A stretch of 34,639 bases of DNA from an uncultured Bacteroidales bacterium. Its GTDB lineage: Bacteria > Bacteroidota > Bacteroidia > Bacteroidales > Paludibacteraceae. The stretch spans positions 1 to 34,639 of the forward strand of contig CADAZU010000024.1 in NCBI GenBank assembly GCA_902792535.1, in the 5' to 3' direction. This document shows, in pieces, positions 24,871-32,096 of this stretch. Each line of letters opens with the position of its first letter. The stretch's first letter is position 1. The translations under genes were made by a program, and so were the position numbers. Under the pieces are notes generated by a model. It ran no database searches and was not told the DNA's origin. It worked only from the letters and a program-made list of their open reading frames with translations.

Positions 24871-25169
24871 AACACATTATTCTTTGGAAACTGCGTTCGG
24901 AGCTGAGCGCAGACGACAAACGCGCAGCAGCGCAAGCAATCAAACAAGGTCTGGAGGCTCTCAAAGGTCAGGTTCCGGGGCTCCTTGATATCCATGTCCA
25001 GATTGACGGACGGCTCGAAACCAGCAATGCGGACATCATGCTGGATTCAACGCTGGATTCCTTTGACTCGCTAAAGGGCTATGCCGTTCATCCTGCGCAC
25101 GTGGCGGTGGCAAACGGAGTGGTGAGACCAAATACAGAGTTGCGCACTTGTTTGGATTTTGAATGTTGA
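24864..25169 (+). CDS. Dabb-family (stress-responsive A/B barrel) protein, 101 aa
   Basis: The Dabb domain is a small dimeric alpha/beta barrel of the ferredoxin-like type. The signs here are the opening VKHIILWKLR and the block ...SFDSLKGYAVHPAHVAV, where the conserved YxxHPxH is visible. Some members are enzymes and others have unknown roles. Its ATG overlaps the ubiE stop, and the next gene starts 4 bases later, so the three form an operon. Confidence 0.88.
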   Translation: MVKHIILWKLRSELSADDKRAAAQAIKQGLEALKGQVPGLLDIHVQIDGRLETSNADIMLDSTLDSFDSLKGYAVHPAHVAVANGVVRPNTELRTCLDFEC

Positions 25170-25173
25170 TACT

Positions 25174-25839
25174 ATGAAGTTTAGAATCACGTTTCTTTTG
25201 CTCATGGCTTCAGCCGTGGCTTTTGCTCGTCCCCAGAAACGCGGCGTCGTAGTGGATACGGTCTGCAATGCCCCGCTCTCGGCGATGCTGGAAGCGGCGT
25301 CCAAATACTGCCGCCAGTTCCAGATCCAGTCCGATTCATTGTATCAGTGGGCGTATGTAGGCATTGATAAGAAAGAGAAAGAGGATACTTTGAAGAAACA
25401 GACCAAGGAGAGCCGCAATGCGATTCTCCTGAACTACAAGGAACGCGTATATGATCCGGTGCTCAAAACCGGAGATATCACGATCGATATTTATGTGCTG
25501 GGTGTGCGTTGGTGGAAGGACCAGCATCTGGGTACCAAATATACCCTCACTCGCCCTGCCTCAAGCCAATATCCCCTTACGGCAAAGATGGCCGCTACCT
25601 ATAGCGGCTCGATTCTGGAGGGTGGGGAGGTAATCTTCCGTCTGGATCCGATTGACGAGACTCACACGCGCGTGCATTATGAGTTCAATCTCACTTTCGG
25701 AAGAGTGCTTTCGGCTTTTATATCGGATAAGATATGGAAAAACGCCATCGAGTGGCGTTTCCAAATAATCATCCAAAATCTGGTTGAGTATGCCGAAACC
25801 GGCACGGTGAGCCGGAAGAATTACGTTCGAACGCAGTGA
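25174..25839 (+). CDS. Exported protein of unknown function, 221 aa
   Basis: The signal peptide is MKFRITFLLLMASAVAFA. The mature protein is rich in beta strands; the end (RVHYEFNLTFGRVLSAFISDKIW then a long helix) is reminiscent of SRPBCC/START-like proteins, but the match is weak. I start at ATG 25174, directly before the signal peptide, rather than at an ATG 15 bases upstream. A terminator follows at 25875. Confidence 0.78.
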   Translation: MKFRITFLLLMASAVAFARPQKRGVVVDTVCNAPLSAMLEAASKYCRQFQIQSDSLYQWAYVGIDKKEKEDTLKKQTKESRNAILLNYKERVYDPVLKTGDITIDIYVLGVRWWKDQHLGTKYTLTRPASSQYPLTAKMAATYSGSILEGGEVIFRLDPIDETHTRVHYEFNLTFGRVLSAFISDKIWKNAIEWRFQIIIQNLVEYAETGTVSRKNYVRTQ

Positions 25840-25874
25840 GATAAGAACCCCCGGATTCGATCCGTTTGTAGCAC

Positions 25875-25901
25875 AAAAAAGAGCCCATAAGGCTCTTTTT
25901 T
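25875..25901. terminator. Bidirectional terminator between the exported-protein gene and tRNA-Glu
   Basis: GAGCC-CATAA-GGCTC (25881-25895), with A6 before and T6 after. Confidence 0.88.
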
Positions 25902-25903
25902 AG

Positions 25904-25976
25904 TAGTGCTACCCGGACTCGAACCGGGGTTTACGGCGTGAGAGGCCGTTGTCCTAGGCCACTAGACGATAGCACC
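25904..25976 (-). tRNA. tRNA-Glu (anticodon CTC)
   Basis: The 73-base tRNA has acceptor GGUGCUA pairing with UAGCACU, so the terminal pair is G1-U72. The D-arm is GUCUAGUGGCCUAGGAC, and the anticodon stem ACGGC/GCCGU carries loop CUCUCAC (anticodon CUC, reads GAG). The T-arm is CCCGG/CCGGG with UUCGAGU. CCA is not encoded. Confidence 0.94.
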
Positions 25977-26002
25977 CAGCGCCTTCATTCTCGAAAGCGG
26001 GT

Positions 26003-26011
26003 GCAAAAGTA
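26003..26011 (-). promoter_or_regulatory. Promoter of tRNA-Glu (TACTTTTGC)
   Basis: A-tract plus GCAG before the box, with TTG 22 bases upstream of TA. The transcribed start CACCCGCTTT matches that of tRNA-Ser. Confidence 0.7.
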
Positions 26012-26095
26012 CTGCTTTTTTTTGAATTGACAAAATATTTTTGAAAAAAAATGCACTTTACCCCCCATTTTTTTGCATATTTGAGGAAAAAGTAG

Positions 26096-26104
26096 TAATT
26101 TTGC
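26096..26104 (+). promoter_or_regulatory. Promoter of the phosphatase-alarmone operon (TAATTTTGC)
   Basis: TTGCATAT lies 23 bases upstream of TA. The transcript should start near 26111, supporting a start at ATG 26134 (or a leaderless start at 26113). Confidence 0.7.
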
Positions 26105-26133
26105 GCCGTAAAATGCTAATTACGCCCCCCAAA

Positions 26134-28179
26134 ATGACGGAGAATCAAAAAAAATTATCTAAAGCAGGAGGTTTCTGGATCTTATTGATCGCAGCTCTGA
26201 TCTTGGAGGCCACGGCGTGTCTCCAGTATTTCTATAGCCGCGCCGCTATCCGGCATGAGGCGGAGAGTCGTGCGCGCGCCGAACTGCGGGCTGCCGAGTT
26301 GGAAATCAATGCTGCTACGGCGGAACTCGAAGCCGCGGCGAAGATGTTGACCAACATGGTGGAGCTCAGTCTGGACTACCCGGAAGAAATGTACACTTGT
26401 ACCCGCACGTTGGTCGAGACTCTGGAGCATGTGGAGAGCGCCGGCGTGGCGTTCATCCCGGACTATTATCCCTCCCAGGGGCGATGGTTCGAGATCTGCA
26501 GCAGCCGGATCTCTTCCGGTGATAGCGCGCGCATATACACGCGTCAAATAGGTGGTAAGGATCACGATTACTTCCAATCGGAGTGGTTTAATAACGGTCT
26601 CACGATTGATAGCACTTGGTGGAGTGAACCTTATCTGGATGATGCCGGAGCTCAGACGATGGTCGTCAGCTGCTCTTACCCGGTTCATGACAAGGCGGGG
26701 AAGGTGGTGGCGGTGGTCTGCATCGACCTCTCTATCAGCCGTCTCCACCGTGTATCGGACTACCTCCAGGTCTATAAGGACAGCTATTATTCGATCGCTT
26801 CTGCTACGGGAGTGGACATCGTTGCCCGGCCTGATACCATGCCCGGACGGAAATATATGATCTTCGAGGAAGAGATCGACGCTACGGGATGGCATATGTC
26901 CATCATTATTCCGGAGGATATCTTGTATGCGGACCTGCGCCATGTGGGCTTGATCGTGACGATTCTGATGCTCTTGGGTCTGGCGTTGCTGATCTTCATC
27001 ATGTATCATAGCGGGCGAAATATCCAGAATCTGATTTCTGTTAATTCCCAGAAGGAGCGAATGATGAGCGAACTGGAAATCGCCCAAACGATCCAGCGTG
27101 CGATGCTGCCGAAGGTCTTTCCGCCTTTTGCGGACCGCCTTGATCTGAATATCTATGGCATGGTCGATCCGGCGAAGGAGATTGGCGGCGACTTGTATGA
27201 TTTCTATGTGCGCCACGACAAACTCTTCTTCTGCGTCGGCGATGTCAGCGGAAAGGGTGTGCCGGCTTCGCTGGTCATGGCTACGATCCGTTCGCTTTTC
27301 CGCAGCGTCACGGCGCACGAGGAGCACGCACATCTGATCGCGACCCAGATCAACGACACGCTCGCAGAGCAGAACGACCAGAATATGTTCGTCACCCTCT
27401 TTATCGGTGTCTTGGACCTGAAAAACGGACATCTCCATTATTGCAATGCCGGCCATAACGCGCCGCTGCTCAATGGCGAGATGCTGTCTGTCTTGCCGAA
27501 CCTGCCGATCGGAGTCCTCTCCGGCTTCGAGTATCAGTCGCAGGAGATAGACCTTCGCCCCTCCGACCTCTTCTTCCTTTATACGGATGGTCTGACCGAG
27601 GCGGAGAACACGCGCAAGGAACTCTACGGCGAGTCGCGTTTGCTGGCGGCGATCAAAGGCAAGCTCGCTCTCCGTCCGCGTCAGATTGTGGACGCCATGC
27701 GTGCTGAACTGGCGGCTTTCGTTGGTTCTGCGCAGCAGAGCGACGACCTCACTATGCTCGCGATCCGATACCAACTGCCGGCGATTGTCATGCGCAATGA
27801 CATCCAGCAGATCCCCACGCTCGCTGAATGGGTCGAAGGGCTGAATGTGCCTGCTGAACTGAATATGCCGATCAATCTGGCGCTGGAGGAAGCGGTCAGC
27901 AATGTGATGCTTTATGCTTATCCCGACAGAACGGACGGCGAGGTCTTGGTCGAATACCTTGAGATGCCGGACGGCGAAGGTAAACAGCTGATCTTTACGA
28001 TCTCCGACTCCGGCATACCCTTTGACCCGACTGCGAAAGCCGATGCAGACATCACTCTCTCGGCGGAAGAGCGCGCGATCGGAGGACTCGGAATCCATCT
28101 CGTACGCCAACTCATGGATCAGATCACGTACGAGCGCATTGATGAAAAGAATATCTTGACCCTCATCAAAAAATTGTAA
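26134..28179 (+). CDS. Membrane sensor with SpoIIE-type PP2C phosphatase and RsbW-like ATPase domain, 681 aa
   Basis: This is an input protein of a partner-switching circuit. Helix 1 (about 13-33), a periplasmic Cache-like sensor domain (about 40-265), helix 2 (about 272-293) and a short coiled coil lead to the SpoIIE/PP2C domain: GGDLYDFY at about 351, DVSGKGVPA at about 370, CNAGHNAPLL and YTDGLTEAEN at about 484, the metal-binding acids. The C-terminus is an HATPase_c_2 domain like RsbW/SpoIIAB, with N-box LALEEAVSNVMLYAY (about 583), SDSGIPFDP and G-box GGLGIHLVRQLMD (about 650). Phosphatase and kinase activities toward a STAS protein are therefore fused. The start could also be ATG 26113. 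Confidence 0.93.
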   Translation: MTENQKKLSKAGGFWILLIAALILEATACLQYFYSRAAIRHEAESRARAELRAAELEINAATAELEAAAKMLTNMVELSLDYPEEMYTCTRTLVETLEHVESAGVAFIPDYYPSQGRWFEICSSRISSGDSARIYTRQIGGKDHDYFQSEWFNNGLTIDSTWWSEPYLDDAGAQTMVVSCSYPVHDKAGKVVAVVCIDLSISRLHRVSDYLQVYKDSYYSIASATGVDIVARPDTMPGRKYMIFEEEIDATGWHMSIIIPEDILYADLRHVGLIVTILMLLGLALLIFIMYHSGRNIQNLISVNSQKERMMSELEIAQTIQRAMLPKVFPPFADRLDLNIYGMVDPAKEIGGDLYDFYVRHDKLFFCVGDVSGKGVPASLVMATIRSLFRSVTAHEEHAHLIATQINDTLAEQNDQNMFVTLFIGVLDLKNGHLHYCNAGHNAPLLNGEMLSVLPNLPIGVLSGFEYQSQEIDLRPSDLFFLYTDGLTEAENTRKELYGESRLLAAIKGKLALRPRQIVDAMRAELAAFVGSAQQSDDLTMLAIRYQLPAIVMRNDIQQIPTLAEWVEGLNVPAELNMPINLALEEAVSNVMLYAYPDRTDGEVLVEYLEMPDGEGKQLIFTISDSGIPFDPTAKADADITLSAEERAIGGLGIHLVRQLMDQITYERIDEKNILTLIKKL

Positions 28180-28198
28180 ATTATTAAATAGTAAATAA
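28171..28198. repeat. Heptamer array at the phosphatase-STAS junction
   Basis: Four AT-rich 7-base units start at 28171, 28178, 28185 and 28192 (AAATTGT, AAATTAT, then TAAATAR twice). They span the stop of one gene and end 4 bases before the next ATG. Confidence 0.5.
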
Positions 28199-28202
28199 AA
28201 TT

Positions 28203-28505
28203 ATGTCAACTCAAATTCAAGAATCCGGCGATCAAATCATTGCCTATTTCGACGGACGTCTGGACACCGCGGCAGCGGTCGCTACGGCGGAGGAAGTAAA
28301 ACCCCTTCAGGAGGCTTCTCATAAAGAGATCATCCTCGATTGTACCAAGCTGGAGTACATTTCTTCATCCGGTCTGCGTATCTTCCTTTCCATTCGCAAG
28401 GACGCTACTGCCCATGGCTCGAAAGTGATTGTTCGCAACATCAACGCCGATATTCGCCAGGTCTTTATCATGACCGGGTTTATCAGCCTTTTTGAGATTC
28501 AGTAA
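28203..28505 (+). CDS. STAS-domain anti-sigma-factor antagonist, 100 aa
   Basis: The RsbV/SpoIIAA-like protein is expected to be switched by phosphorylation on a serine. The site region reads YISSSGLRIFL (Ser54-56); the usual Asp before the Ser is replaced by Ser. The fold opens with IIAYFDGRLDTAAA, with the conserved G-R-L-D-T. It follows the phosphatase/kinase gene by 23 bases and is its obvious substrate. It shares one base with the next gene (TAATG), tying it to the alarmone synthetase by translational coupling. Confidence 0.93.
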   Translation: MSTQIQESGDQIIAYFDGRLDTAAAVATAEEVKPLQEASHKEIILDCTKLEYISSSGLRIFLSIRKDATAHGSKVIVRNINADIRQVFIMTGFISLFEIQ

Positions 28506-29560
28506 TGGAGACGCTTGATCTACATTGCCAGCTTATCTTGGACGAGTACCGCGATTCCCTGCCGCTCTTGGAACAGATGAAGGAGGAAGTGCTCGCGAAA
28601 CTCCGTGAAGCGCTGGATCGCAACGGACTCTATGTCACGGCGATTGAGGCGCGAATCAAAACCGAGGAGAGTCTGGCGGGCAAACTGGCGCTAAAGGGCG
28701 CTAAATACGCGACGCTCGAGGATATAACGGATGTCCTCGGAGCGCGGATTATTACGTTCTACACCGATGACGTGGACCGTGTCGCGGCGATGGCGGAGCA
28801 GATGTTTGATATCGACTGGGACAATTCGGTGGACAAACGCCGTCTCCACCAGCTCGATAGCTTCGGGTATAACTCGCTGCATTATATCTGCCGTTTGCCG
28901 GGCTATCCGCTGCGGTTTGAACTCCAGCTCCGTACGACCCTCCAGCACGCGTGGGCGTCGATCAACCATGACACGGGCTATAAATCCGGCATCGAGATCC
29001 CGCGCGAGTATATGCGCCGAATGAACCGCCTTGCCGGGATGTTGGAGATGGCGGACGACGAGTTCAGCCGGATCCGCACGGAGATCAACGACTACCGCCG
29101 CCGTGTCCAGCAACTGGTCAGCTCCGGACGTCTGGATGAAGTGCTGCTGGATGGCGATACCTTCCGGTCCTACCTCCAGGCGAAGCCGTTCGATGCACTC
29201 AACAAACGCATTGCGGCGATCAACCAAGCGGAGATTATGGATGCGCCGCTCATTCGCTATCTGCGTGTCCTCAAGGAACTCCAATGCAACACGCTCGGAG
29301 ACGTCAGCCGTCTCATCAAACGCTATGAAGAGGACGCCTATCGTTTGGCGAGACACCAGCTTGGTAACACCGACTTGGATATTATCTCTTCCGCGGTCGG
29401 GCTGCAAAATATCTGTATCGTCTGTGTCCTCAGCACGGGCGGCGGCAAGATCGGCTTGGAGCGGCTTTTCGACATCCTCAACGGGCATAACAGCCATAAT
29501 GCCGAGCTGGCGGAACTGACGTACACCCAAGCTCTCAACCTCCCCTTCATGCAAAAATAA
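28505..29560 (+). CDS. Small alarmone synthetase, RelA/SpoT-domain (p)ppGpp synthase, 351 aa
   Basis: It should transfer pyrophosphate from ATP to GDP or GTP. The catalytic set is intact: RIKTEESLAGK (R-x-K-x-x-S), DVLGARI, FGYNSLHYI at about 122, and ELQLRTTLQHAWASINHD at about 139-156. No HD hydrolase, TGS or ACT domain is present. At 351 residues it is longer than typical small synthetases (about 210-260); the extra C-terminal part (about 200-351) is unassigned. A dedicated hydrolase follows two genes downstream. Confidence 0.93.
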   Translation: METLDLHCQLILDEYRDSLPLLEQMKEEVLAKLREALDRNGLYVTAIEARIKTEESLAGKLALKGAKYATLEDITDVLGARIITFYTDDVDRVAAMAEQMFDIDWDNSVDKRRLHQLDSFGYNSLHYICRLPGYPLRFELQLRTTLQHAWASINHDTGYKSGIEIPREYMRRMNRLAGMLEMADDEFSRIRTEINDYRRRVQQLVSSGRLDEVLLDGDTFRSYLQAKPFDALNKRIAAINQAEIMDAPLIRYLRVLKELQCNTLGDVSRLIKRYEEDAYRLARHQLGNTDLDIISSAVGLQNICIVCVLSTGGGKIGLERLFDILNGHNSHNAELAELTYTQALNLPFMQK

Positions 29561-29566
29561 TTTTCC

Positions 29567-29594
29567 ATTTTTAATTTTTAATTTTTAATTTCAC
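29567..29594. repeat. Heptamer array between the synthetase and phosphotransferase genes
   Basis: ATTTTTA occurs at 29567, 29574 and 29581, with a degenerate fourth unit at 29588. It fills most of the 40-base spacer. Confidence 0.7.
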
Positions 29595-29600
29595 ATTCCC

Positions 29601-30497
29601 ATGACCCAGATTGATCTCAACGACTATATCCGCACCGGCGAAGGAGCCAATGGTGCCAGTTACAACCATAAGTCGGACCCCAATATCATGCTCAAACTCT
29701 ATTTCCGCAATTTTGATGCAGCGGCTTTGGAGTTGGAACTCGCGCAAAAAGTGTATGCCTTGGGCATCCCTTCGCCCGAACCGGGGGACTTGGTTACGGA
29801 CGGCAAACAGGTCGGAATCCGTTTCCGCCGTCTGGAGGGCAAACGCTCTTATTCGCGCGCTTGTGGCGATGAACCGGAGCGCACGGAGGAGTATGCACGT
29901 GAGTTCGCGCGCCTCTGTATCAAACTGCACTCCATCCATGTCCCGACAGACCAGTTTGAATCGGTCAAAGACCGTCTCTACCACATGCTGGCCGCGAATC
30001 CCGACTTCACGCCCGACCAAAAACAGAAGATCCGCTCTTTCATTGCCGCTGCGCCGGAAGCAGACACGGCTATCCATGGCGACCTCCAGTTCTCCAACGG
30101 CATCTTCACCGAGAAAGACGGTGTCCGCACGCCGTATTTCATCGACCTCGGCGATTTCTGCTACGGCTATCCGATGTTCGACCTCGGAATGGTCTATCTC
30201 TGCTGCTGCCTCAATAATGAAGCGTGGACCATGGAGCAATACCACATGTCCAATGCCACCGCGCGACGCTTCTGGGACGCGTTCGCCGCAGGGTATTTCC
30301 TCTCGCCCGATTGTCCGCTGATCCCTTATGGCTTCAAGGATAAAAACGGCAATCCCCTCTTCGGACCCGGAGCTGATCTCGCCGAAGTGGAGCGCCAAAT
30401 CAAGATCTACGCAGGGCTCAAAACACTCATCGTCGAGCGCGACACCCATTGCCCTATGCCCGAGTTCCGGGCTATGCTGGAGGGTACAATTTACTAA
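29601..30497 (+). CDS. Aminoglycoside-phosphotransferase-like kinase, TIGR02172-type, 298 aa
   Basis: The APH/choline-kinase fold is shown by the catalytic block HGDLQFSN (His159-Gly-Asp161) and the metal-binding block FIDLGDFCYGYP. The nucleotide lobe lies at the N-terminus (GEGANGASYNHK, then IMLKLYF with the ATP-binding lysine). The overall pattern resembles the TIGR02172 family of gut bacteria, whose substrate is unknown. I would not call it an antibiotic-resistance gene. It sits between the alarmone synthetase and hydrolase genes, 14 bases before the latter. Confidence 0.85.
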   Translation: MTQIDLNDYIRTGEGANGASYNHKSDPNIMLKLYFRNFDAAALELELAQKVYALGIPSPEPGDLVTDGKQVGIRFRRLEGKRSYSRACGDEPERTEEYAREFARLCIKLHSIHVPTDQFESVKDRLYHMLAANPDFTPDQKQKIRSFIAAAPEADTAIHGDLQFSNGIFTEKDGVRTPYFIDLGDFCYGYPMFDLGMVYLCCCLNNEAWTMEQYHMSNATARRFWDAFAAGYFLSPDCPLIPYGFKDKNGNPLFGPGADLAEVERQIKIYAGLKTLIVERDTHCPMPEFRAMLEGTIY

Positions 30498-30511
30498 TCA
30501 TTCTTGCATCT

Positions 30512-31096
30512 ATGGCGAATAAATATATTGATTCAGACCTCTTGGACCGCGCAATCATCTTTGCGGTCAACGCCCATCATAACACGGAGCGCCGGGGAAA
30601 AGGTTTTCCGTACATCGTCCATCCTCTCGAAGCGGTGGAGATTGTAGCCACCATCACTTCCGACCAGGAACTCTTGGCGGCGGCAGCCCTCCATGACACG
30701 ATTGAGGACACCGATGTCACGATTGACCAGCTCCGCTCTCTCTTTGGCGACAGAGTAGCGCAACTCGTTCAGGACGAAAGCGATGTCTTTATCGATGGTG
30801 TCTCCGAAGCCGACAGTTGGCATGCACGCAAAGAGGCGGCAATCAACCGTATTGCGGCGGCTCCTTTTGACGCAAAAGTCGTAGCGATGGGCGATAAACT
30901 CAGTAATATGCGCGCGATTTGGCGCGACTACCAAATCAAAGGCGATGACCTTTGGTCGATCTTCCATGTCACGGACAAGTTCTATCACGAGTGGCACTAC
31001 CGCGGACTCGCAGACGCCCTCTCGCCTCTCGCCGACACTTTTGCCTACCAAGAGTTCCTCCGCCTCATCAACGATGTCTTCTATCCCCGTTATTAA
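30512..31096 (+). CDS. Small alarmone hydrolase (HD domain, MESH1-like), 194 aa
   Basis: It is expected to remove the 3' pyrophosphate of (p)ppGpp. The HD-domain ligands are visible: GFPYIVHPLEAV, AALHDTIEDTDVT (HD and ED), and MGDKLSNMRAI. Size and order match stand-alone hydrolases, without a synthetase half. I start at ATG 30512 (MANKYIDSDLLDRAI); a longer frame overlaps the previous gene and looks spurious. It forms an antagonist pair with the synthetase at 28505. Confidence 0.9.
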   Translation: MANKYIDSDLLDRAIIFAVNAHHNTERRGKGFPYIVHPLEAVEIVATITSDQELLAAAALHDTIEDTDVTIDQLRSLFGDRVAQLVQDESDVFIDGVSEADSWHARKEAAINRIAAAPFDAKVVAMGDKLSNMRAIWRDYQIKGDDLWSIFHVTDKFYHEWHYRGLADALSPLADTFAYQEFLRLINDVFYPRY

Positions 31097-31119
31097 CAAT
31101 TTAACGGTTTATCTTTGTT

Positions 31120-31127
31120 TATTTACT
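31120..31127 (+). promoter_or_regulatory. Possible weak internal promoter (TATCTTTG)
   Basis: A -7-like box lies 12 bases before the GTG of the tyrosine phosphatase, but no TTG at -33 supports it. Confidence 0.3.
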
Positions 31128-31139
31128 TAAAAACAAAAA

Positions 31140-31943
31140 GTGGAAGTAGCTTTTGACAACATAGTGAACGCCCGCGACTTGGGAGGAATGATCGGTGCTG
31201 GAGGACACGCCGTCCGACCGCATCGTATCTTGCGTACCGCGCATCTCCATGACGCTTCGCCTGCCGACTTAAAACGTCTGCATGACGAGTTCAACCTCGT
31301 CCGCATCTTCGATTTCCGTTCCTTCGGAGAAGCGGAAGCCTTACCCGACCAGCCCGTGGAGGGCGCAACCCACCATCTCCTGCCGACCATCGACCTCAGC
31401 GCAGAGAGACTGACAGAGCAGCCGATCCCGCAAGAAGCTTTCCTCGACCTCGAAAGCCACATCGTCAACTATTCGTTCTACCCCGAGGTGCAAGCCATGG
31501 CGGCAAACATGTACCCATCGCTCATCCGTAGCGAATATTCCCAACTCCAATATGCCACTTTTCTTCGCCTGATTGTCGAGAGCCCGGAGGACGGAGGAAT
31601 ACTCTGGCATTGTTTCCAAGGCAAGGACAGAACAGGGTGGGGGGCAGCGTATCTGCTCTTTGCTCTTGGCGTGGACAGAGAAGCGATCATTGCGGACTTT
31701 GACCTCTCCAATGCGGCATATCGCACACTCGTGGATCGCCTCAATGCGGAAATCATCCGTCGTGGCGGAGGCGAACCCGAAATGGAAGTTATCCGTGCCT
31801 TCATGGGCGTTTCCACCAATAATTTCATCCGCACTCTCAACCTCATCGACCGTGAGTTTGGCGGCATGCCCTCGTATCTGGAGAACCAACTCCTCCTCAC
31901 CTCCGCCGATCTCCACCTCCTCCGCCGCCGTTTCCTCCTCTAA
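31140..31943 (+). CDS. Tyrosine/phosphoinositide phosphatase, Y_phosphatase3 type, 267 aa
   Basis: The active-site loop is HCFQGKDRTGWGAA, with Cys158 as nucleophile and Arg164, the CX5R signature. The N-terminal NARDLGGM and RILRTAHLHDAS, and IFDFRSFGEAEA, are typical of the IphP/Y_phosphatase3 family. The start is a GTG, 43 bases after the hydrolase gene. It may belong to the upstream operon. No signal peptide is present, so it is probably cytoplasmic. Confidence 0.92.
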   Translation: MEVAFDNIVNARDLGGMIGAGGHAVRPHRILRTAHLHDASPADLKRLHDEFNLVRIFDFRSFGEAEALPDQPVEGATHHLLPTIDLSAERLTEQPIPQEAFLDLESHIVNYSFYPEVQAMAANMYPSLIRSEYSQLQYATFLRLIVESPEDGGILWHCFQGKDRTGWGAAYLLFALGVDREAIIADFDLSNAAYRTLVDRLNAEIIRRGGGEPEMEVIRAFMGVSTNNFIRTLNLIDREFGGMPSYLENQLLLTSADLHLLRRRFLL

Positions 31944-31980
31944 TCTGCCATTTTGTCAGCCTTATTCTGCCAAAACCCAT
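31944..31980 (+). promoter_or_regulatory. TGCCA/TGNCA boxes upstream of dnaK
   Basis: TGCCATTTTGTCA (31946-31958 region) is followed by TTCTGCCAAAA, the latter shared with the groES control region; TGCCAAA and TTTGGCA form an inverted repeat about 31969-31985. These may bind an activator or repressor of the chaperone genes. Confidence 0.45.
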
Positions 31981-31997
31981 TTGGCACAAACTTTGTC
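31981..31997 (+). promoter_or_regulatory. Candidate -24/-12 promoter of dnaK
   Basis: TTGGCAC-N4-CTTTGTC has sigma-54-like spacing, with GT instead of GC at -12. The groES region has the same element at the same distance from the conserved TCATAGCGA. No TTTGC-type promoter is seen before dnaK. Confidence 0.45.
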
Positions 31998-32012
31998 TTA
32001 CTCATAGCGAAC

Positions 32013-32075
32013 CTGGTTCGACTAGATCAACTAGATCCCCTAGTTCGACTAGTTAAACTGGATAAACTGGATTAT
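32013..32075 (+). repeat. Nine-base repeat leader of dnaK, seven units
   Basis: Seven contiguous 9-base units start at 32013 and every 9 bases to 32067, pattern CTRGNTNNN. Units 3 to 5 (CTAGATCCC, CTAGTTCGA, CTAGTTAAA) are the same as in groES. The array ends 21 bases before the dnaK ATG. Confidence 0.9.
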
Positions 32076-32096
32076 TAACTAAAAATACATACAACT

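Noticed and set aside
25850-25866. tRNA remnant next to tRNA-Glu
   Set aside because: CGGAT-TCG-ATCCG resembles a T-arm but is a simple short palindrome with no other tRNA part.
26182-28110. Long open frame antisense to the SpoIIE-type phosphatase gene
   Set aside because: It is Arg/His/Asp-rich and lacks any domain, while the plus strand encodes complete conserved domains.
29601-30497. Aminoglycoside-resistance gene
   Set aside because: The kinase motifs are those of the broad APH fold and the overall pattern fits TIGR02172-like proteins; nothing indicates a drug substrate.
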